A DNA stretch of 64,000 nucleotides from Nonomuraea soli. GTDB taxonomy: Bacteria > Actinomycetota > Actinomycetes > Streptosporangiales > Streptosporangiaceae. The translations under genes were made by a program, and so were the position numbers. Positions within the stretch are counted from its first letter, which is position 1. The number at the start of each line of letters is the position of its first letter. The stretch covers positions 1-64,000 of the forward strand of contig NZ_JACDUR010000003.1 in NCBI RefSeq assembly GCF_013761175.1. Direction: 5' to 3'. Below, piece after piece: positions 41,285 through 50,179 of the stretch. The notes beneath the pieces were generated by a model. The model was given only the letters and a program-made list of their open reading frames with translations, was not told where the DNA came from and made no database searches.

Positions 41285-42859
41285 TCAGAACATCGCCGTG
41301 GGGAGCGGCATCACCTTGGCCGCGTTCACATTGAGCTCGATGACGTTGGTCGCCAGCACCATCGCCTGGCGGTCGTTGACGAACCGCACGACGTGCGGCT
41401 GCCGCTGGTGGTCGGCGTAGGCGACCTCGTCGCGGTAGAGCTCGTAGATGATGCGCTGCAGCGGCGCCGACTTCACCCCGTGGCAGACGTAGATGAGCGT
41501 GTCGGGCTCGCTGCGCCGTACGGCCTCGACGGTGTCGTCGGCGAGCCGGTCGAAGGCGTCGCCCGAGCCGTCCATGAGGGTGAAGACGGTGAGCATGCCG
41601 AAGATGTTCGGCGAGGGGCGGGTGGAGCCCCCTGGAGCTGCCTGGATCTCGGCGCCGGGGTAGAAGGCGCCGGTGGCGGGAGCGGGGGCGACGGGCTCGG
41701 CGGGGAAGGCGGCGTGCGGGCCGGTGCGCGGGGCCCGGTAGTCGCCGGGGATGTGCTGCGGCGCGCCATGACGCCCGTATTCGCCGGACGCCGCGGCGCC
41801 CGCGCCGTAACCGGCGGCCGCGCCGGTGGCACCGCCCGCGCCGTTGGCACCGCCCGCGCCGTAACCGGCGGCCGCGCCGTAGGCACCGGTCGCGCCGTAC
41901 TCGCCGGCGCCGCCGGCGCCGTCGGCCGGGCCGTAGCCCGTCGTGCGCGACGAGCTGACCCGCTCGAACTCCGGCGGGAGCGAGCCGTAGTCGCCGCCCG
42001 CGAACATGCCCGTGGCGGGACCGGCGTCGAAGGACTCGGCGCGGGCGGGAGCGAGCTCGTTGTCGCCCGCGCGGTACTCGGCCACCAGGTCGCCCAGCCC
42101 GGACGAGGATCGGCGGGGCGAAACGGCCGGTGTGTCCACGGCGCGCTTCGCGTAGGCGCGATCGATGTCGTCATCCTCCTCGTCGTCTTCGTACGGCGCC
42201 AGCGGGCGCAGCACGGAGTACCAGATGCCCGCGCCCGCCACGAGCAGCAGCGCGGTGGTGAAGATCGGCGGCACGGTGAACCTGAGCGCGCCCAGCAGCG
42301 CGAGCCCGGAGGGTGCGATGACCAGCGCCGCGTGCAGGTTGTCAGTGTCGTACTCGTCGCCGGTGCGCCAGCGCAGCGCCGCCACCACGATGCACGTGAT
42401 CATGATCAGCGTGACCAGGACGTGCACGCCGAACAGCAGGGATCCGGGGATGATCGCCCAGTGCGCGCCGCCGGTCGGCAGCGTGTTGCCCGTCACGGTG
42501 GCCTTCAACGGGTCGAAGACCATCACCACGGAGGCCACGACGGTCAGGGCGATGCCGAACAGCCATCCGGCGAACTTGACGGGCACCCGCTCGGCCAGCA
42601 GCTGGACGAGGCCGATGGCCATCCACAGGGGCGCCAGCAGCGAGCCGCCGAGCTGGAAGATCTTGAAGGTCACGATGCCGAAGCCCATCAGGCAACCCGT
42701 GCCCACCGCCGCGAGCGCCAGAGCCAGGGCGATCGCTGCAACGGTCCAGGCGATGAGATACCCCTCCGCCTCCTCGCGCAGGCGGCTTATCAGCGCGCCC
42801 GCGGCGATGACGGCGAGCAACGCGCCGGCGAACGCCAATACAGCAACAAGGATCTCCAT
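41285..42859 (-). CDS. Polytopic membrane protein with ABM-like C-terminal domain
   Basis: 524 residues from the ATG at 42859. About seven hydrophobic segments in residues 1-225 (MEILVAVLAFAGALLAVIAA onward), an acidic loop (YEDDEEDDDIDRAY), a low-complexity Gly/Ala/Tyr linker at about 330-395 built from GAGGA/GYGA-like units, and a C-terminal domain of about 100 residues (FTLMDGSGDAFDRLADDTVE, VCHGVKSAPLQRIIYELYRD) that resembles antibiotic-biosynthesis-monooxygenase (ABM) domains. Function unknown; a haem- or quinone-related role is only a guess from the neighbourhood. Confidence 0.82.
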   Translation of the reverse strand: MEILVAVLAFAGALLAVIAAGALISRLREEAEGYLIAWTVAAIALALALAAVGTGCLMGFGIVTFKIFQLGGSLLAPLWMAIGLVQLLAERVPVKFAGWLFGIALTVVASVVMVFDPLKATVTGNTLPTGGAHWAIIPGSLLFGVHVLVTLIMITCIVVAALRWRTGDEYDTDNLHAALVIAPSGLALLGALRFTVPPIFTTALLLVAGAGIWYSVLRPLAPYEDDEEDDDIDRAYAKRAVDTPAVSPRRSSSGLGDLVAEYRAGDNELAPARAESFDAGPATGMFAGGDYGSLPPEFERVSSSRTTGYGPADGAGGAGEYGATGAYGAAAGYGAGGANGAGGATGAAAGYGAGAAASGEYGRHGAPQHIPGDYRAPRTGPHAAFPAEPVAPAPATGAFYPGAEIQAAPGGSTRPSPNIFGMLTVFTLMDGSGDAFDRLADDTVEAVRRSEPDTLIYVCHGVKSAPLQRIIYELYRDEVAYADHQRQPHVVRFVNDRQAMVLATNVIELNVNAAKVMPLPTAMF

Positions 42860-43047
42860 GATGACTCCAATGCTGCCTGACAAGACCTCCCAGCGGATAG
42901 CCGAAGAGGGGAAACGGGTTGCGCCACACGTTATCTGGAGCCCGCCGGTGCCCATGCCAGCGTGCTCAACTCAGCATGTTGGTGCATTGTGGAATTCCTG
43001 CTTGATTTCTAGAGTGTTCGAGCACGCCGAACCCCCAGGGATGCCGG

Positions 43048-43674
43048 ATGCCAGAAGCACCACTCGCGGGCACGTTCGCCGGGACTCTCACCAAGCCGAC
43101 CCGGGCGAGCGAGCCTGCCGTGCGCGAAGACGAGCTGCGCACCCTGGTCTTACGCGCCAAGACCGGTGACAGCGACGCCTTCGGAACGCTCTATGACCGA
43201 TATCTGGATCTGGTCTACCGCTACATCTACTTCCGGGTGGGTTCCCACCCGCTCGCCGAGGATCTCACCAGCGAGACCTTCCTCCGCGCGCTTCGCAGAA
43301 TCACCGACTTCACCTGGCAGGGCCGTGACTTCGGAGCCTGGCTCGTGACCATCGCGAGAAACCTGGTCACCGATCATTTCAAGTCCGGGCGTTACCGCCT
43401 GGAGGTGGCCACGGGAGAGGTGCTCGACGTCCCCCTGGACGGCGCGCACATCCCGGAGAACGCCGTGGTGACCGCGCTGGTCAACGACCACCTGCTGCGT
43501 GCCGTACGGGATCTCAACCCCGAGCAGCAGGAGTGCATCGTGCTGAGGTTCCTGCACGGGCTCTCCCTTGCGGAGACCGCGCTGATCATGGGGAAGAAGA
43601 GTGGAGCGATCAAGGCGCTGCAGTTCAGAGCCGTCCGTGCCCTCGCCAGAGCACTCAGAGCCGACCTGGCGTAA
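43048..43674 (+). CDS. bldN: RNA polymerase sigma factor, BldN family
   Basis: 208 residues. Region 2 DAFGTLYDRYLDLVYRYIYF, DLTSETFLRALRRITDFTWQ, GRDFGAWLVTIARNLVTDHF; region 4 LNPEQQECIVLRFLHGLSLA, ETALIMGKKSGAIKALQFRA. These blocks closely resemble Streptomyces BldN, an ECF-like sigma for aerial hyphae and spore formation. The N-terminal extension is shorter than in Streptomyces. The next gene looks like its anti-sigma RsbN. Suggests a differentiating actinomycete. Confidence 0.88.
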   Translation: MPEAPLAGTFAGTLTKPTRASEPAVREDELRTLVLRAKTGDSDAFGTLYDRYLDLVYRYIYFRVGSHPLAEDLTSETFLRALRRITDFTWQGRDFGAWLVTIARNLVTDHFKSGRYRLEVATGEVLDVPLDGAHIPENAVVTALVNDHLLRAVRDLNPEQQECIVLRFLHGLSLAETALIMGKKSGAIKALQFRAVRALARALRADLA

Positions 43675-43736
43675 CCTCCCCCGGCGACCTGTCGTTAGGC
43701 ACTGTGCACCCGTGGATCTTCCGGGAAGAGGGGGAC

Positions 43737-44354
43737 ATGCGTAAGCGCAGGGCTCAGGAGGAGCGCCTCCTGGCCCAGCTGTCGGAGCTGGGAGCGGGAC
43801 CGCTGGGCGGCGACCCCGACGCGGACTTCCGCGCGCGGTTGCGCCGCCAGCTGATGGCCGCGCGCCCGGAGACCGGCGACGCGCCCTCGGCGGCCAGGGC
43901 GCCGGTCCGCCGCCGCGCCTCCTGGTTGTCGCAGCTGGCGACCGCGGGCCTGGCCGCCTCGATGATGCTCTCGGCCGTGCTGACCTACCACTCGGTGCCG
44001 GGCGACGCGCTCTACCCGCTCAAGCGGGCCGCGGAGGACACTCTCGTACGGCTCAGCGCCGACCCGGTCGACCGCGCCGAACGCGAGCTGGTGTCGGCCC
44101 AGACGCGCGCCGAGGAGCTCAACGCGCTGCTGCACTCCCCCACGGGCGGCCCGCACGTCTCCGCCACGCTCAAGGACATGGCCGAGTCGACCAGGTCGGG
44201 CATCAGCAAGCTGCCCCGCTCGGCGGAGATCAAGAAGTTCGCCGAGACCCAGCGCAACATGATCGAGCCGATGCTCGACCAGATGGACGGCGATCAGCAG
44301 CAGCAGGTCTACGGCTACCTCGACTACATCGCCGAGCTCGAAGCCCCTCAATGA
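43737..44354 (+). CDS. rsbN: DUF5667 protein, RsbN-like anti-sigma factor
   Basis: 205 residues from the ATG at 43737. Cytoplasmic N-terminus of about 65 residues that would bind the sigma factor, one membrane segment (WLSQLATAGLAASMMLSAVL) at about 63-83, then the DUF5667 block (SVPGDALYPLKRAAEDTLVR) and helical extracytoplasmic part. RsbN of Streptomyces, the BldN anti-sigma, has this design and the same position behind bldN. Role assigned by synteny and family. Confidence 0.82.
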   Translation: MRKRRAQEERLLAQLSELGAGPLGGDPDADFRARLRRQLMAARPETGDAPSAARAPVRRRASWLSQLATAGLAASMMLSAVLTYHSVPGDALYPLKRAAEDTLVRLSADPVDRAERELVSAQTRAEELNALLHSPTGGPHVSATLKDMAESTRSGISKLPRSAEIKKFAETQRNMIEPMLDQMDGDQQQQVYGYLDYIAELEAPQ

Positions 44355-44373
44355 GACCCCTTAAGCTGACTTC

Positions 44374-45249
44374 ATGAGGCGGCTACTTCGACGACGTCAG
44401 CAGGTGGAAGCGGAGATCGCCGGTGAGGTCGCGGCAGCGGCGGCGGTGGCCACGCTGCCGGTCGCGCCCGACACCCAGGCGGCGGCCTTCTTCGACGTCG
44501 ACAACACGATGATGCGCGGCGCCTCGATCTACCACTTCGCGCGGGGGCTGGCCACGCGCGGCATGTTCAGCACCTCCGACCTGGTCAAGTTCGCCGTCGG
44601 CCAGGCCGCCTTCCGGCTGCGCGGCAGCGAGAACCCCGAGCACATCGCCGTGGCGCGCGAGACCGCCCTGGCCTTCGTCGCGGGCAGCAAGGTCGAAGAC
44701 GTCGTACGGCTCGGCGAGGAGATCTACGACGAGGCGATGGCCGACCGGATCTGGGCGGGCACCCGCGCCCTGGCGCAGGCTCACCTCGACGCGGGGCAGC
44801 GGGTGTGGCTGGTCACCGCGACGCCGGTCGAGCTGGCGCGTGTCATCGCGCAGCGGCTCGGCCTGACCGGCGCGCTGGGCACGGTCGCCGAGACCGCCGA
44901 CGGCGTCTACACCGGGCGCCTGGTCGGCGACCTGCTGCACGGGCCCGCCAAGGCCGAGGCCGTGCGGGCGCTGGCCCGTCGCGAGGGGCTCGACCTGACG
45001 CGGTGCACCGCCTACAGCGACTCGGCCAACGACCTGCCGATGTTGTCGCTGGTGGGGCACGCTGTGGCGATCAACCCCGACTCGGAGCTGAGCGAGCACG
45101 CCAGGAAGCACGACTGGCCGATCAAGGACTACCGCACGGGGCGGAAGGCGACCATGATCGCCATCCCGGTCGCGGCTGGGGCGGGCGTCGTGGCGGGCGG
45201 CATCGCCGCCGCGCTGGCCCTGCGCCGCCACTACCGCCGCAAGGCCTGA
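44374..45249 (+). CDS. HAD-IB family phosphatase (SerB-like) with C-terminal membrane anchor
   Basis: 291 residues. HAD motif [10 protein letters not shown], motif II VTATP, motif III Lys in [11 protein letters not shown], motif [13 protein letters not shown]. Residues about 265-283 ([20 protein letters not shown]) form a likely membrane anchor. Similar SerB-like proteins sit in this conserved block in mycobacteria. Substrate may be a phosphoserine or lipid phosphate; not deducible. Last bases are part of a repeated segment (45241-45371). Confidence 0.9.
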   Translation: MRRLLRRRQQVEAEIAGEVAAAAAVATLPVAPDTQAAAFFDVDNTMMRGASIYHFARGLATRGMFSTSDLVKFAVGQAAFRLRGSENPEHIAVARETALAFVAGSKVEDVVRLGEEIYDEAMADRIWAGTRALAQAHLDAGQRVWLVTATPVELARVIAQRLGLTGALGTVAETADGVYTGRLVGDLLHGPAKAEAVRALARREGLDLTRCTAYSDSANDLPMLSLVGHAVAINPDSELSEHARKHDWPIKDYRTGRKATMIAIPVAAGAGVVAGGIAAALALRRHYRRKA

Positions 45250-45371
45250 CGCCTCAACGCCCGGCTCGGCCTGCACCAGGCGTCCGCAAGGCCTTGTCAA
45301 GGCGTGCTGCCTTCACCAGGCGTCCGAAAGGCCTGACGCCTCAGCGCCCAGCGGTCTTCACCAGGCGTCGG
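45241..45371. repeat. Short direct repeats spanning two convergent gene ends
   Basis: AAGGCCTGACGCCTCAACGC (45241-45260) returns at 45328 with one change over 22 bases. CACCAGGCGTCCGCAAGGCC (45274) returns at 45314 with one change and, shortened to CACCAGGCGTCGG, at 45359. The copies contain the last codons of the HAD gene and of the hydrolase gene, so the intergenic region appears to be a micro-duplication of both 3' ends. Confidence 0.8.
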
Positions 45372-46336
45372 AGCACCTCGTTGACCGTGTCGGGGCGTTC
45401 CAGGCCGAGCATGTGCCCCGCCGCGGGCACCACCGTGAGCGTGGCGTGCGGCAGCGCCTCGGCGATGCGGCGGGCGTGGGCGGGCGAGGTGAGCCGGTCG
45501 CGCGCCCCCACCAGCACGTGCGTCTCGACCCCGGCGAGCGCGCGCAGCGCCGAGAGCTTGTCGTGCGCCAGGATGCCGTTGAAGAACCCCACCATCACCT
45601 CGGTGGGCGTCGCGGCGATCATGTCGTTGACGAGCTTCACGTCCTGCGGCCGCGCGCCGGGCCCGAAGGCCAGGTAGCGGGTCGCCGGCCGGTTGGTCCG
45701 CGCCCTAACCGACGCCCGGCGGTCGATCCACGCCGCCTGCTTCAGCGCCCGCTCCATCACCAGCGGCGTCAGCCGGGGCACCAGGCGGCCGACGGGACCC
45801 GGCAGGCCGAAGGTGTTGCCCGCCATCCCGCCGCACGAGGTGCTCATCAGCACCACGCTCCGCACCCGCTCGCCGAAGAGTTCGGGCCGTCGCGCGGCCA
45901 GCCCCATGACGGTCATCCCGCCCATCGAGTGCCCGACGAGCACGACCGGCACCCCGGCGGGCACGACGGCCTCGATGACCGTTTCGAGGTCCTCGGCGAG
46001 CTGGTCGATCGTGCAGCAGTCGGAGGATCCCGCGGTGGAGGCGCCGTGCCCGCGGTGGTCGTAGGCGACCAGCATGGCCTCGCCGGCCAGGGCCTCCCGC
46101 TGGGGAAACCACGCGTGCCGGTTGAGCACCCATCCGTGGGCGAACACCACGGCCGCCTTCGGATCGGTGACCCGGTCGACCTCGACGGCCAGCCGTACCC
46201 CGTCGGCGGTGGTCACGGTGACCTGCTCGCCCCTGGCCGGCTCGGGTGCGGCCGGGCGGGCGCGCCGCCGCCGGGCCAGCAGGCCCGCGGCGGCGCCGAC
46301 TCCGACACCGGCCAGCAGCACGACGCTCTTCCTCAT
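45341..46336 (-). CDS. Alpha/beta hydrolase with N-terminal membrane segment
   Basis: 331 residues from the ATG at 46336. Hydrophobic N-terminus SVVLLAGVGVGAAAGLLARR as a signal anchor. Hydrolase core: FAHGWVLNRHAWFPQ (oxyanion), VLVGHSMGGMTVMG (nucleophile Ser), Asp in VGARDRLTSP and His in PAAGHMLGLERP. Probably an esterase or lipase facing the cytoplasm or envelope; substrate unknown. 3' end lies in the repeat region. Confidence 0.9.
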   Translation of the reverse strand: MRKSVVLLAGVGVGAAAGLLARRRRARPAAPEPARGEQVTVTTADGVRLAVEVDRVTDPKAAVVFAHGWVLNRHAWFPQREALAGEAMLVAYDHRGHGASTAGSSDCCTIDQLAEDLETVIEAVVPAGVPVVLVGHSMGGMTVMGLAARRPELFGERVRSVVLMSTSCGGMAGNTFGLPGPVGRLVPRLTPLVMERALKQAAWIDRRASVRARTNRPATRYLAFGPGARPQDVKLVNDMIAATPTEVMVGFFNGILAHDKLSALRALAGVETHVLVGARDRLTSPAHARRIAEALPHATLTVVPAAGHMLGLERPDTVNEVLRRLVKTAGR

Positions 46337-46369
46337 GAGCCAGAGATTAGACGAATTATCCAATAAGAG

Positions 46370-47344
46370 CTATTTGAGCTTGTCGAACAACTTCTGCGCA
46401 TCAGGCTGAAGCCACCGGAGCCGGTTCGGGTCCTCGGAATGCGGCCCGACGGGCACACTCAGGAACTTCACCTCGCTGCCCGCGACCGTGTACAGCACCG
46501 ACGGATCGAGGTCGGTCCTGACCATCCGCACCGCGGAGTCCAGGAACCGCTTGATCTTCGCCGGATCGTCGAGGCTGCGCTTGACCTGGCCGACCATGGC
46601 CGCCATGAGGGCCTGCTGCCGCTTGATCCTGGCGAGGTCGGTCCCGTCGCCCAGGTGACGGAGCCGCAGCCAGCCCAGCGCCTGCTCGCCGTTGAGCACC
46701 TGCCTGCCCTTCTTGAGCTCCAGCTTGGCCTGGCGGTCGCTGATGTCTTCCGGGACGGTGAACTCCACGCCGCCCAGCGCGTCGACCACGCCCTTGAGCC
46801 CGGCGAAGTCGATCTCCACGGTGTGGTCGACGCGCAGGCCCGTCAGCTTCTCGACGGTCTCCCTGGCGCACGCCACACCACCGGCGTTGTAGGCCGAGTT
46901 GATCATGCCGAGCCGCCCGCCCCCGCAGCGGGGCAGTTCGACCAGCGAATCACGCGGGATGTTCACCACGCTGATCCGCGTGCGGTCGGCGGGGATGTGC
47001 GCCACGAGCAGCGTGTCGGACCTGCCCCCGGCGTCCGTTCGCGACAGCGCCGGACCGTACCTGGCGTTCTCCGGGCCCTCGCGGGTGTCGGAGCCGACCA
47101 GCAGCACGTTCATCGCCGTACGAGGTGCTGTCGCGGGGATCCCGTGAAGGACCGGCCGCAGGTCGGCGATCACGGCGGGGACGGCGATCGCCACCGCCGT
47201 GGCCAGCGCGGCCAGCGAGATGGTCAGCCATCCCAGCCGGGGGCGAGGCTTACGGAAGACGCGTTCGCGTTGCCGTACGAGCCTGGCCGGCGGCTCGTTC
47301 TCCAGCTCGCGACCCAGATCGCGCAGCATCGTCAGGTCGTCCAT
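46370..47344 (-). CDS. LytR-CpsA-Psr (LCP) family protein
   Basis: 324 residues. Cytoplasmic 37 residues (MDDLTMLRDLGRELENEPPA), membrane segment about 38-60, LCP domain from about 78: MNVLLVGSDTREG, SRTDAGGRSDTLLVAHIPAD, SVVNIPRDSLVELP, GGVEFTVPEDI and LRLRHLGDGTDLARIKRQQA. LCP enzymes attach polymers such as wall teichoic acid or arabinogalactan to peptidoglycan. The gene follows a sigma factor gene by one base, and its cytoplasmic tail resembles the N-terminus of anti-sigma-type membrane proteins. Confidence 0.92.
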   Translation of the reverse strand: MDDLTMLRDLGRELENEPPARLVRQRERVFRKPRPRLGWLTISLAALATAVAIAVPAVIADLRPVLHGIPATAPRTAMNVLLVGSDTREGPENARYGPALSRTDAGGRSDTLLVAHIPADRTRISVVNIPRDSLVELPRCGGGRLGMINSAYNAGGVACARETVEKLTGLRVDHTVEIDFAGLKGVVDALGGVEFTVPEDISDRQAKLELKKGRQVLNGEQALGWLRLRHLGDGTDLARIKRQQALMAAMVGQVKRSLDDPAKIKRFLDSAVRMVRTDLDPSVLYTVAGSEVKFLSVPVGPHSEDPNRLRWLQPDAQKLFDKLK

Positions 47345-47345
47345 G

Positions 47346-47927
47346 TCACGCCTCCTCGGTCAACGGGTTGGTCTCGCCCAGTTCGGCCCGCACCTTGCGC
47401 CTGGCCCGGTTGAGCCTTGACCGTACGGTTCCCACGGGAATGTCCAGAGCTCTGGCCACCTCCTCGTAGGTCAGGTCGCACCAGGCGTACAGCAGCAGCG
47501 CGTCACGGTCCCTCTTGGGCAGGACGGCCAGCGCCGTCGCCAGCCGCCGCCTGGCCGCCTGGGCGGAGACCCCGGCCGCCACCCGCTCGGCGGGCGACTC
47601 GACGGGCCCGTCCTGGGGGCTGCGCAGCAGGGCGCGGTAACGCGCGGCCTCGGAGCGGTGGTGCCGCGCGACGAGCTTGGTGGCGATGCCGAACAACCAC
47701 GGCCTGGCGTCGAGGTAGGTCTGGTCGTAGGAGCGCCGGCGCGCGAAGGCGACGGCGAAGGTCTCGCCCACCAGGTCCTCGGCGGGCTCGGGACCGAGCC
47801 GCTTGGACACGTATCTGAAGATCATGCCGGAGTAGCGGTCGAACAGTTCGGCGAACGCCTCCGGCTCGGCCAGGGACTCCCGGATCACGTCACTGTCCGT
47901 GACCCGGGCGAGCGGGGGTGCGGTCAT
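47346..47927 (-). CDS. ECF RNA polymerase sigma factor, coupled to LCP gene
   Basis: 193 residues from the ATG at 47927. Region 2 AFAELFDRYSGMIFRYVSKR, DLVGETFAVAFARR, ARPWLFGIATKLVARHHRSE; region 4 LPKRDRDALLLYAWCDLTYE, EVARALDIPVGTVRSRLNRA. Ends one base before the LCP gene. Probably controls cell-wall polymer attachment, with the LCP protein's cytoplasmic tail as a possible partner. Confidence 0.92.
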   Translation of the reverse strand: MTAPPLARVTDSDVIRESLAEPEAFAELFDRYSGMIFRYVSKRLGPEPAEDLVGETFAVAFARRRSYDQTYLDARPWLFGIATKLVARHHRSEAARYRALLRSPQDGPVESPAERVAAGVSAQAARRRLATALAVLPKRDRDALLLYAWCDLTYEEVARALDIPVGTVRSRLNRARRKVRAELGETNPLTEEA

Positions 47928-47998
47928 GGAGGAGGTCTTCCGTCGGGGAGTCTGTCGGACATGTCTCGCCGCTTCGTCCCCTTGGGGTTCACGCGCCG

Positions 47999-48901
47999 CT
48001 AGAAGAACGGCGGGAAGGCGTGCCCGCGTCGCAGCCGCAGCTCGTTGAGCATCTGCTGGATGCTCTCGCGCACGTGGTCGGTGAGGTTGAACACCACCAT
48101 CGGATCGTCGGCCGCGGCCGGCTCGAACTCGTCGGTGCGGATCGGCTCGCCGAACTCGATCATCCACTTCGACGGCAGCGGCACCAGCCCGGCCAGCCCC
48201 AGCCATGGGAAGAACGGCGTGATCGGGAGGTACGGCAGGCCGAGGAGGCGGGCGAGCGTCTTGAGGTCGCCGATCTTGGGATAGATCTCCTCGGCGCCGA
48301 CGACGGCGGTGGGCACGATCGGCACGCCGGCGCGGATGGCGGAGGCCACGAAGCCGCCTCGGCCGAATCTCTGCAGCTTGTAGCGCTCGGAGAAGGGCTT
48401 GCCGATGCCCTTGAAGCCCTCGGGGAAGACGCCGACGAGCTCGCCCTTGCGCAGCAGCCGGTCGGCGTCCTCGCGGCAGGCCAGGGTGTGTCCGGACTTG
48501 CGCGACAGATGGCCCAGGAACGGCAGCTGGTAGACCAGGTCGGCGCCCAGGAGGCGGCACGGGCGGCCTGCCTCGTCGTGCAGGGCGACCTGCATCATCA
48601 GCGCGTCGATCGGCAGCGTGCCGGAGTGGTTGGCCACCACCAGCGCGCCGCTGTCGGCGGGGATGCGGTCGAGGCCGACGGTCTCGACCCTGAACCAGTG
48701 TTTGTACAGCGGGCGGACCAGCTCCATGAGCACGCCGTCGGTCAGTTCGGCGTCGTAGCCGAACTCGTCGATTTCGTACTCGCCGGTGAGCCGCCGCCTG
48801 ATGAAGGCCAGCAGCCGGGCGAGCCTTTCCTCCTGGCCGGAGGGCGGCTCGTAGGAGGGCGCCTCGCTGATCGGGATCACCCGCGCTTCTTCGGCCGTCA
48901 T
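47999..48901 (-). CDS. PlsC-type lysophospholipid acyltransferase
   Basis: 300 residues from the ATG at 48901 (ATGA overlap with the epimerase gene). Acyltransferase blocks: ALVVANHSGTLPIDALM (NH-box, with a longer His-Asp spacing than the canonical HX4D), VGVFPEGFKGIGK (FPEG) and VPIVPTAVVG. Transfers acyl groups to lysophosphatidate-like acceptors at the membrane. Pairs with the epimerase gene, an order also found in mycobacteria. Confidence 0.9.
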   Translation of the reverse strand: MTAEEARVIPISEAPSYEPPSGQEERLARLLAFIRRRLTGEYEIDEFGYDAELTDGVLMELVRPLYKHWFRVETVGLDRIPADSGALVVANHSGTLPIDALMMQVALHDEAGRPCRLLGADLVYQLPFLGHLSRKSGHTLACREDADRLLRKGELVGVFPEGFKGIGKPFSERYKLQRFGRGGFVASAIRAGVPIVPTAVVGAEEIYPKIGDLKTLARLLGLPYLPITPFFPWLGLAGLVPLPSKWMIEFGEPIRTDEFEPAAADDPMVVFNLTDHVRESIQQMLNELRLRRGHAFPPFF

Positions 48902-49854
48902 CGCAGGCACCTCAGGAAGTCGTCGAAGGCCGCCGCGGTCGTGTACTTCAGCGGCCAGCCGAGCTCGGCGGCCAGGCGCGAGCTGTCGACCGCGCGGCCG
49001 TGGCTCATCAGGCGCAGCTGCTCGGGAGAGAAGTCGACCAGCCCCGCCTTCCTGGCGGCCTCGCCGAGCATGCTGAAGGCCGGCGAAGGCAGCGGTAGCG
49101 GGAACCTGCCCGCGCGCCGGACGCACTGCGACAGCACAAGCACGCCCGCCCCGGCCACGTTGAACGTGCCGGGGTGGTCTTCCGTGGCCATGCGTCGCAG
49201 CACCTCGACCGCGTCGTCCTCGTGGACGAACTGCAGCCGTGGATCGAAGCCGAACACCGTCGGCAGCACGGGCTGGGAGAAGTAGCGCGTCAGCGGCGAG
49301 TCGACGCCCGGTCCCATGAAGTTGGCGAAGCGCAGCATGGAGACCGTCACGTCGGGCCTGCGGCGGGCGAAGCCGCGCACGTAGCCCTCGACCTCCACGG
49401 CGTCCTTCGCGTATCCGTGCGAGGGACCGTCGTGCGGCTCGAACTCCTCGGTGAAGACCGCGGGGTCTCTGGGAGACGAGCCGTAGACGGCCGTGGTGGA
49501 GCGCACCACGACCCGGCACACGGTGGCCGAACGCTGGCAGGCGCCGAGCAACTGCATGGTGCCGATGACGTTGTGCTCTTTCATGACGGCCCGGCCGGCC
49601 CCCTTCGTGGGGGCGCTCACCAGACTCATGTGCACGACCGTGTCGATGTCGGCAGCCGCCATCACCTGGGCGATGTCGGGACTGCGCAGATCGACACGGA
49701 CGAACTCGGTCTTGCCGAGCGACAAGCCGCCGTCACGCGGCGGCTTGGTGTCGACCCCGATGACTCGGGTAATGCCGGGATCGGCCGCGAGCACGCTCGC
49801 CACCCGCGCGCCGATATGGCGCGAGACCCCGGTGACGAGCACGGTGTGGGTCAT
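48898..49854 (-). CDS. NAD-dependent epimerase/dehydratase (extended SDR)
   Basis: 318 residues. Nucleotide-binding VLVTGVSRHIGARVASVLAA, VDLRSPDIAQVMAAADIDTV, SSTAVYG-like RSTTAVYGSSPRD and the YxxxK site in HGYAKDAVEVEG. GalE-like family; the sugar nucleotide or lipid substrate is unknown. Cotranscribed with the acyltransferase gene. Confidence 0.9.
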   Translation of the reverse strand: MTHTVLVTGVSRHIGARVASVLAADPGITRVIGVDTKPPRDGGLSLGKTEFVRVDLRSPDIAQVMAAADIDTVVHMSLVSAPTKGAGRAVMKEHNVIGTMQLLGACQRSATVCRVVVRSTTAVYGSSPRDPAVFTEEFEPHDGPSHGYAKDAVEVEGYVRGFARRRPDVTVSMLRFANFMGPGVDSPLTRYFSQPVLPTVFGFDPRLQFVHEDDAVEVLRRMATEDHPGTFNVAGAGVLVLSQCVRRAGRFPLPLPSPAFSMLGEAARKAGLVDFSPEQLRLMSHGRAVDSSRLAAELGWPLKYTTAAAFDDFLRCLR

Positions 49855-49874
49855 CGGCGCCTCACAGCTGCGTC

Positions 49875-49973
49875 CTACTTCTTGTTGCGCCGCTGGATGC
49901 GCGTCTTCTTGAGCAGCTTGCGGTGCTTCTTCTTGGCCATCCGCTTGCGGCGCTTCTTGATGACAGAGCCCAT
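49875..49973 (-). CDS. Small ribosomal subunit protein bS22 (AURKAIP1/COX24 domain)
   Basis: 32 residues, opening [20 protein letters not shown] and ending QRRNKK; 18 of 32 residues are Lys or Arg. Almost the same as the mycobacterial 33-residue protein found in the 30S subunit and named bS22, and conserved across actinobacteria. Stands alone between the excisionase-type gene and the epimerase gene, as in mycobacteria. G-rich ribosome site (GGGGGT) before the ATG. Confidence 0.92.
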   Translation of the reverse strand: MGSVIKKRRKRMAKKKHRKLLKKTRIQRRNKK

Positions 49974-50080
49974 GGGACCCCCAGGGTTATGGTGATCTAC
50001 AAGTGAAACCGGTGCGCGAGCGCACACCGGGTCACAGACTACCGGCGATCCGTGGTAGATCGCCCCCTGGGGTCCAGGGT

Positions 50081-50109
50081 CCCTCCGGTTGTCTTTCCCA
50101 ACCGGAGGG
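50081..50109 (-). terminator. Terminator behind the excisionase-type gene
   Basis: Perfect 10-base arms CCCTCCGGTT and AACCGGAGGG around a 9-base loop, 70 bases past the stop of the DNA-binding protein gene and upstream of bS22. A looser repeat CCGGTG...CACCGG lies at about 50009-50030. Confidence 0.75.
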
Positions 50110-50179
50110 CACCCCGCCCAGCTACGTATTCACGCCCAGTCTCGGATGGACGCTACCCGAAGGGCTGAGAAGGTCGTCC

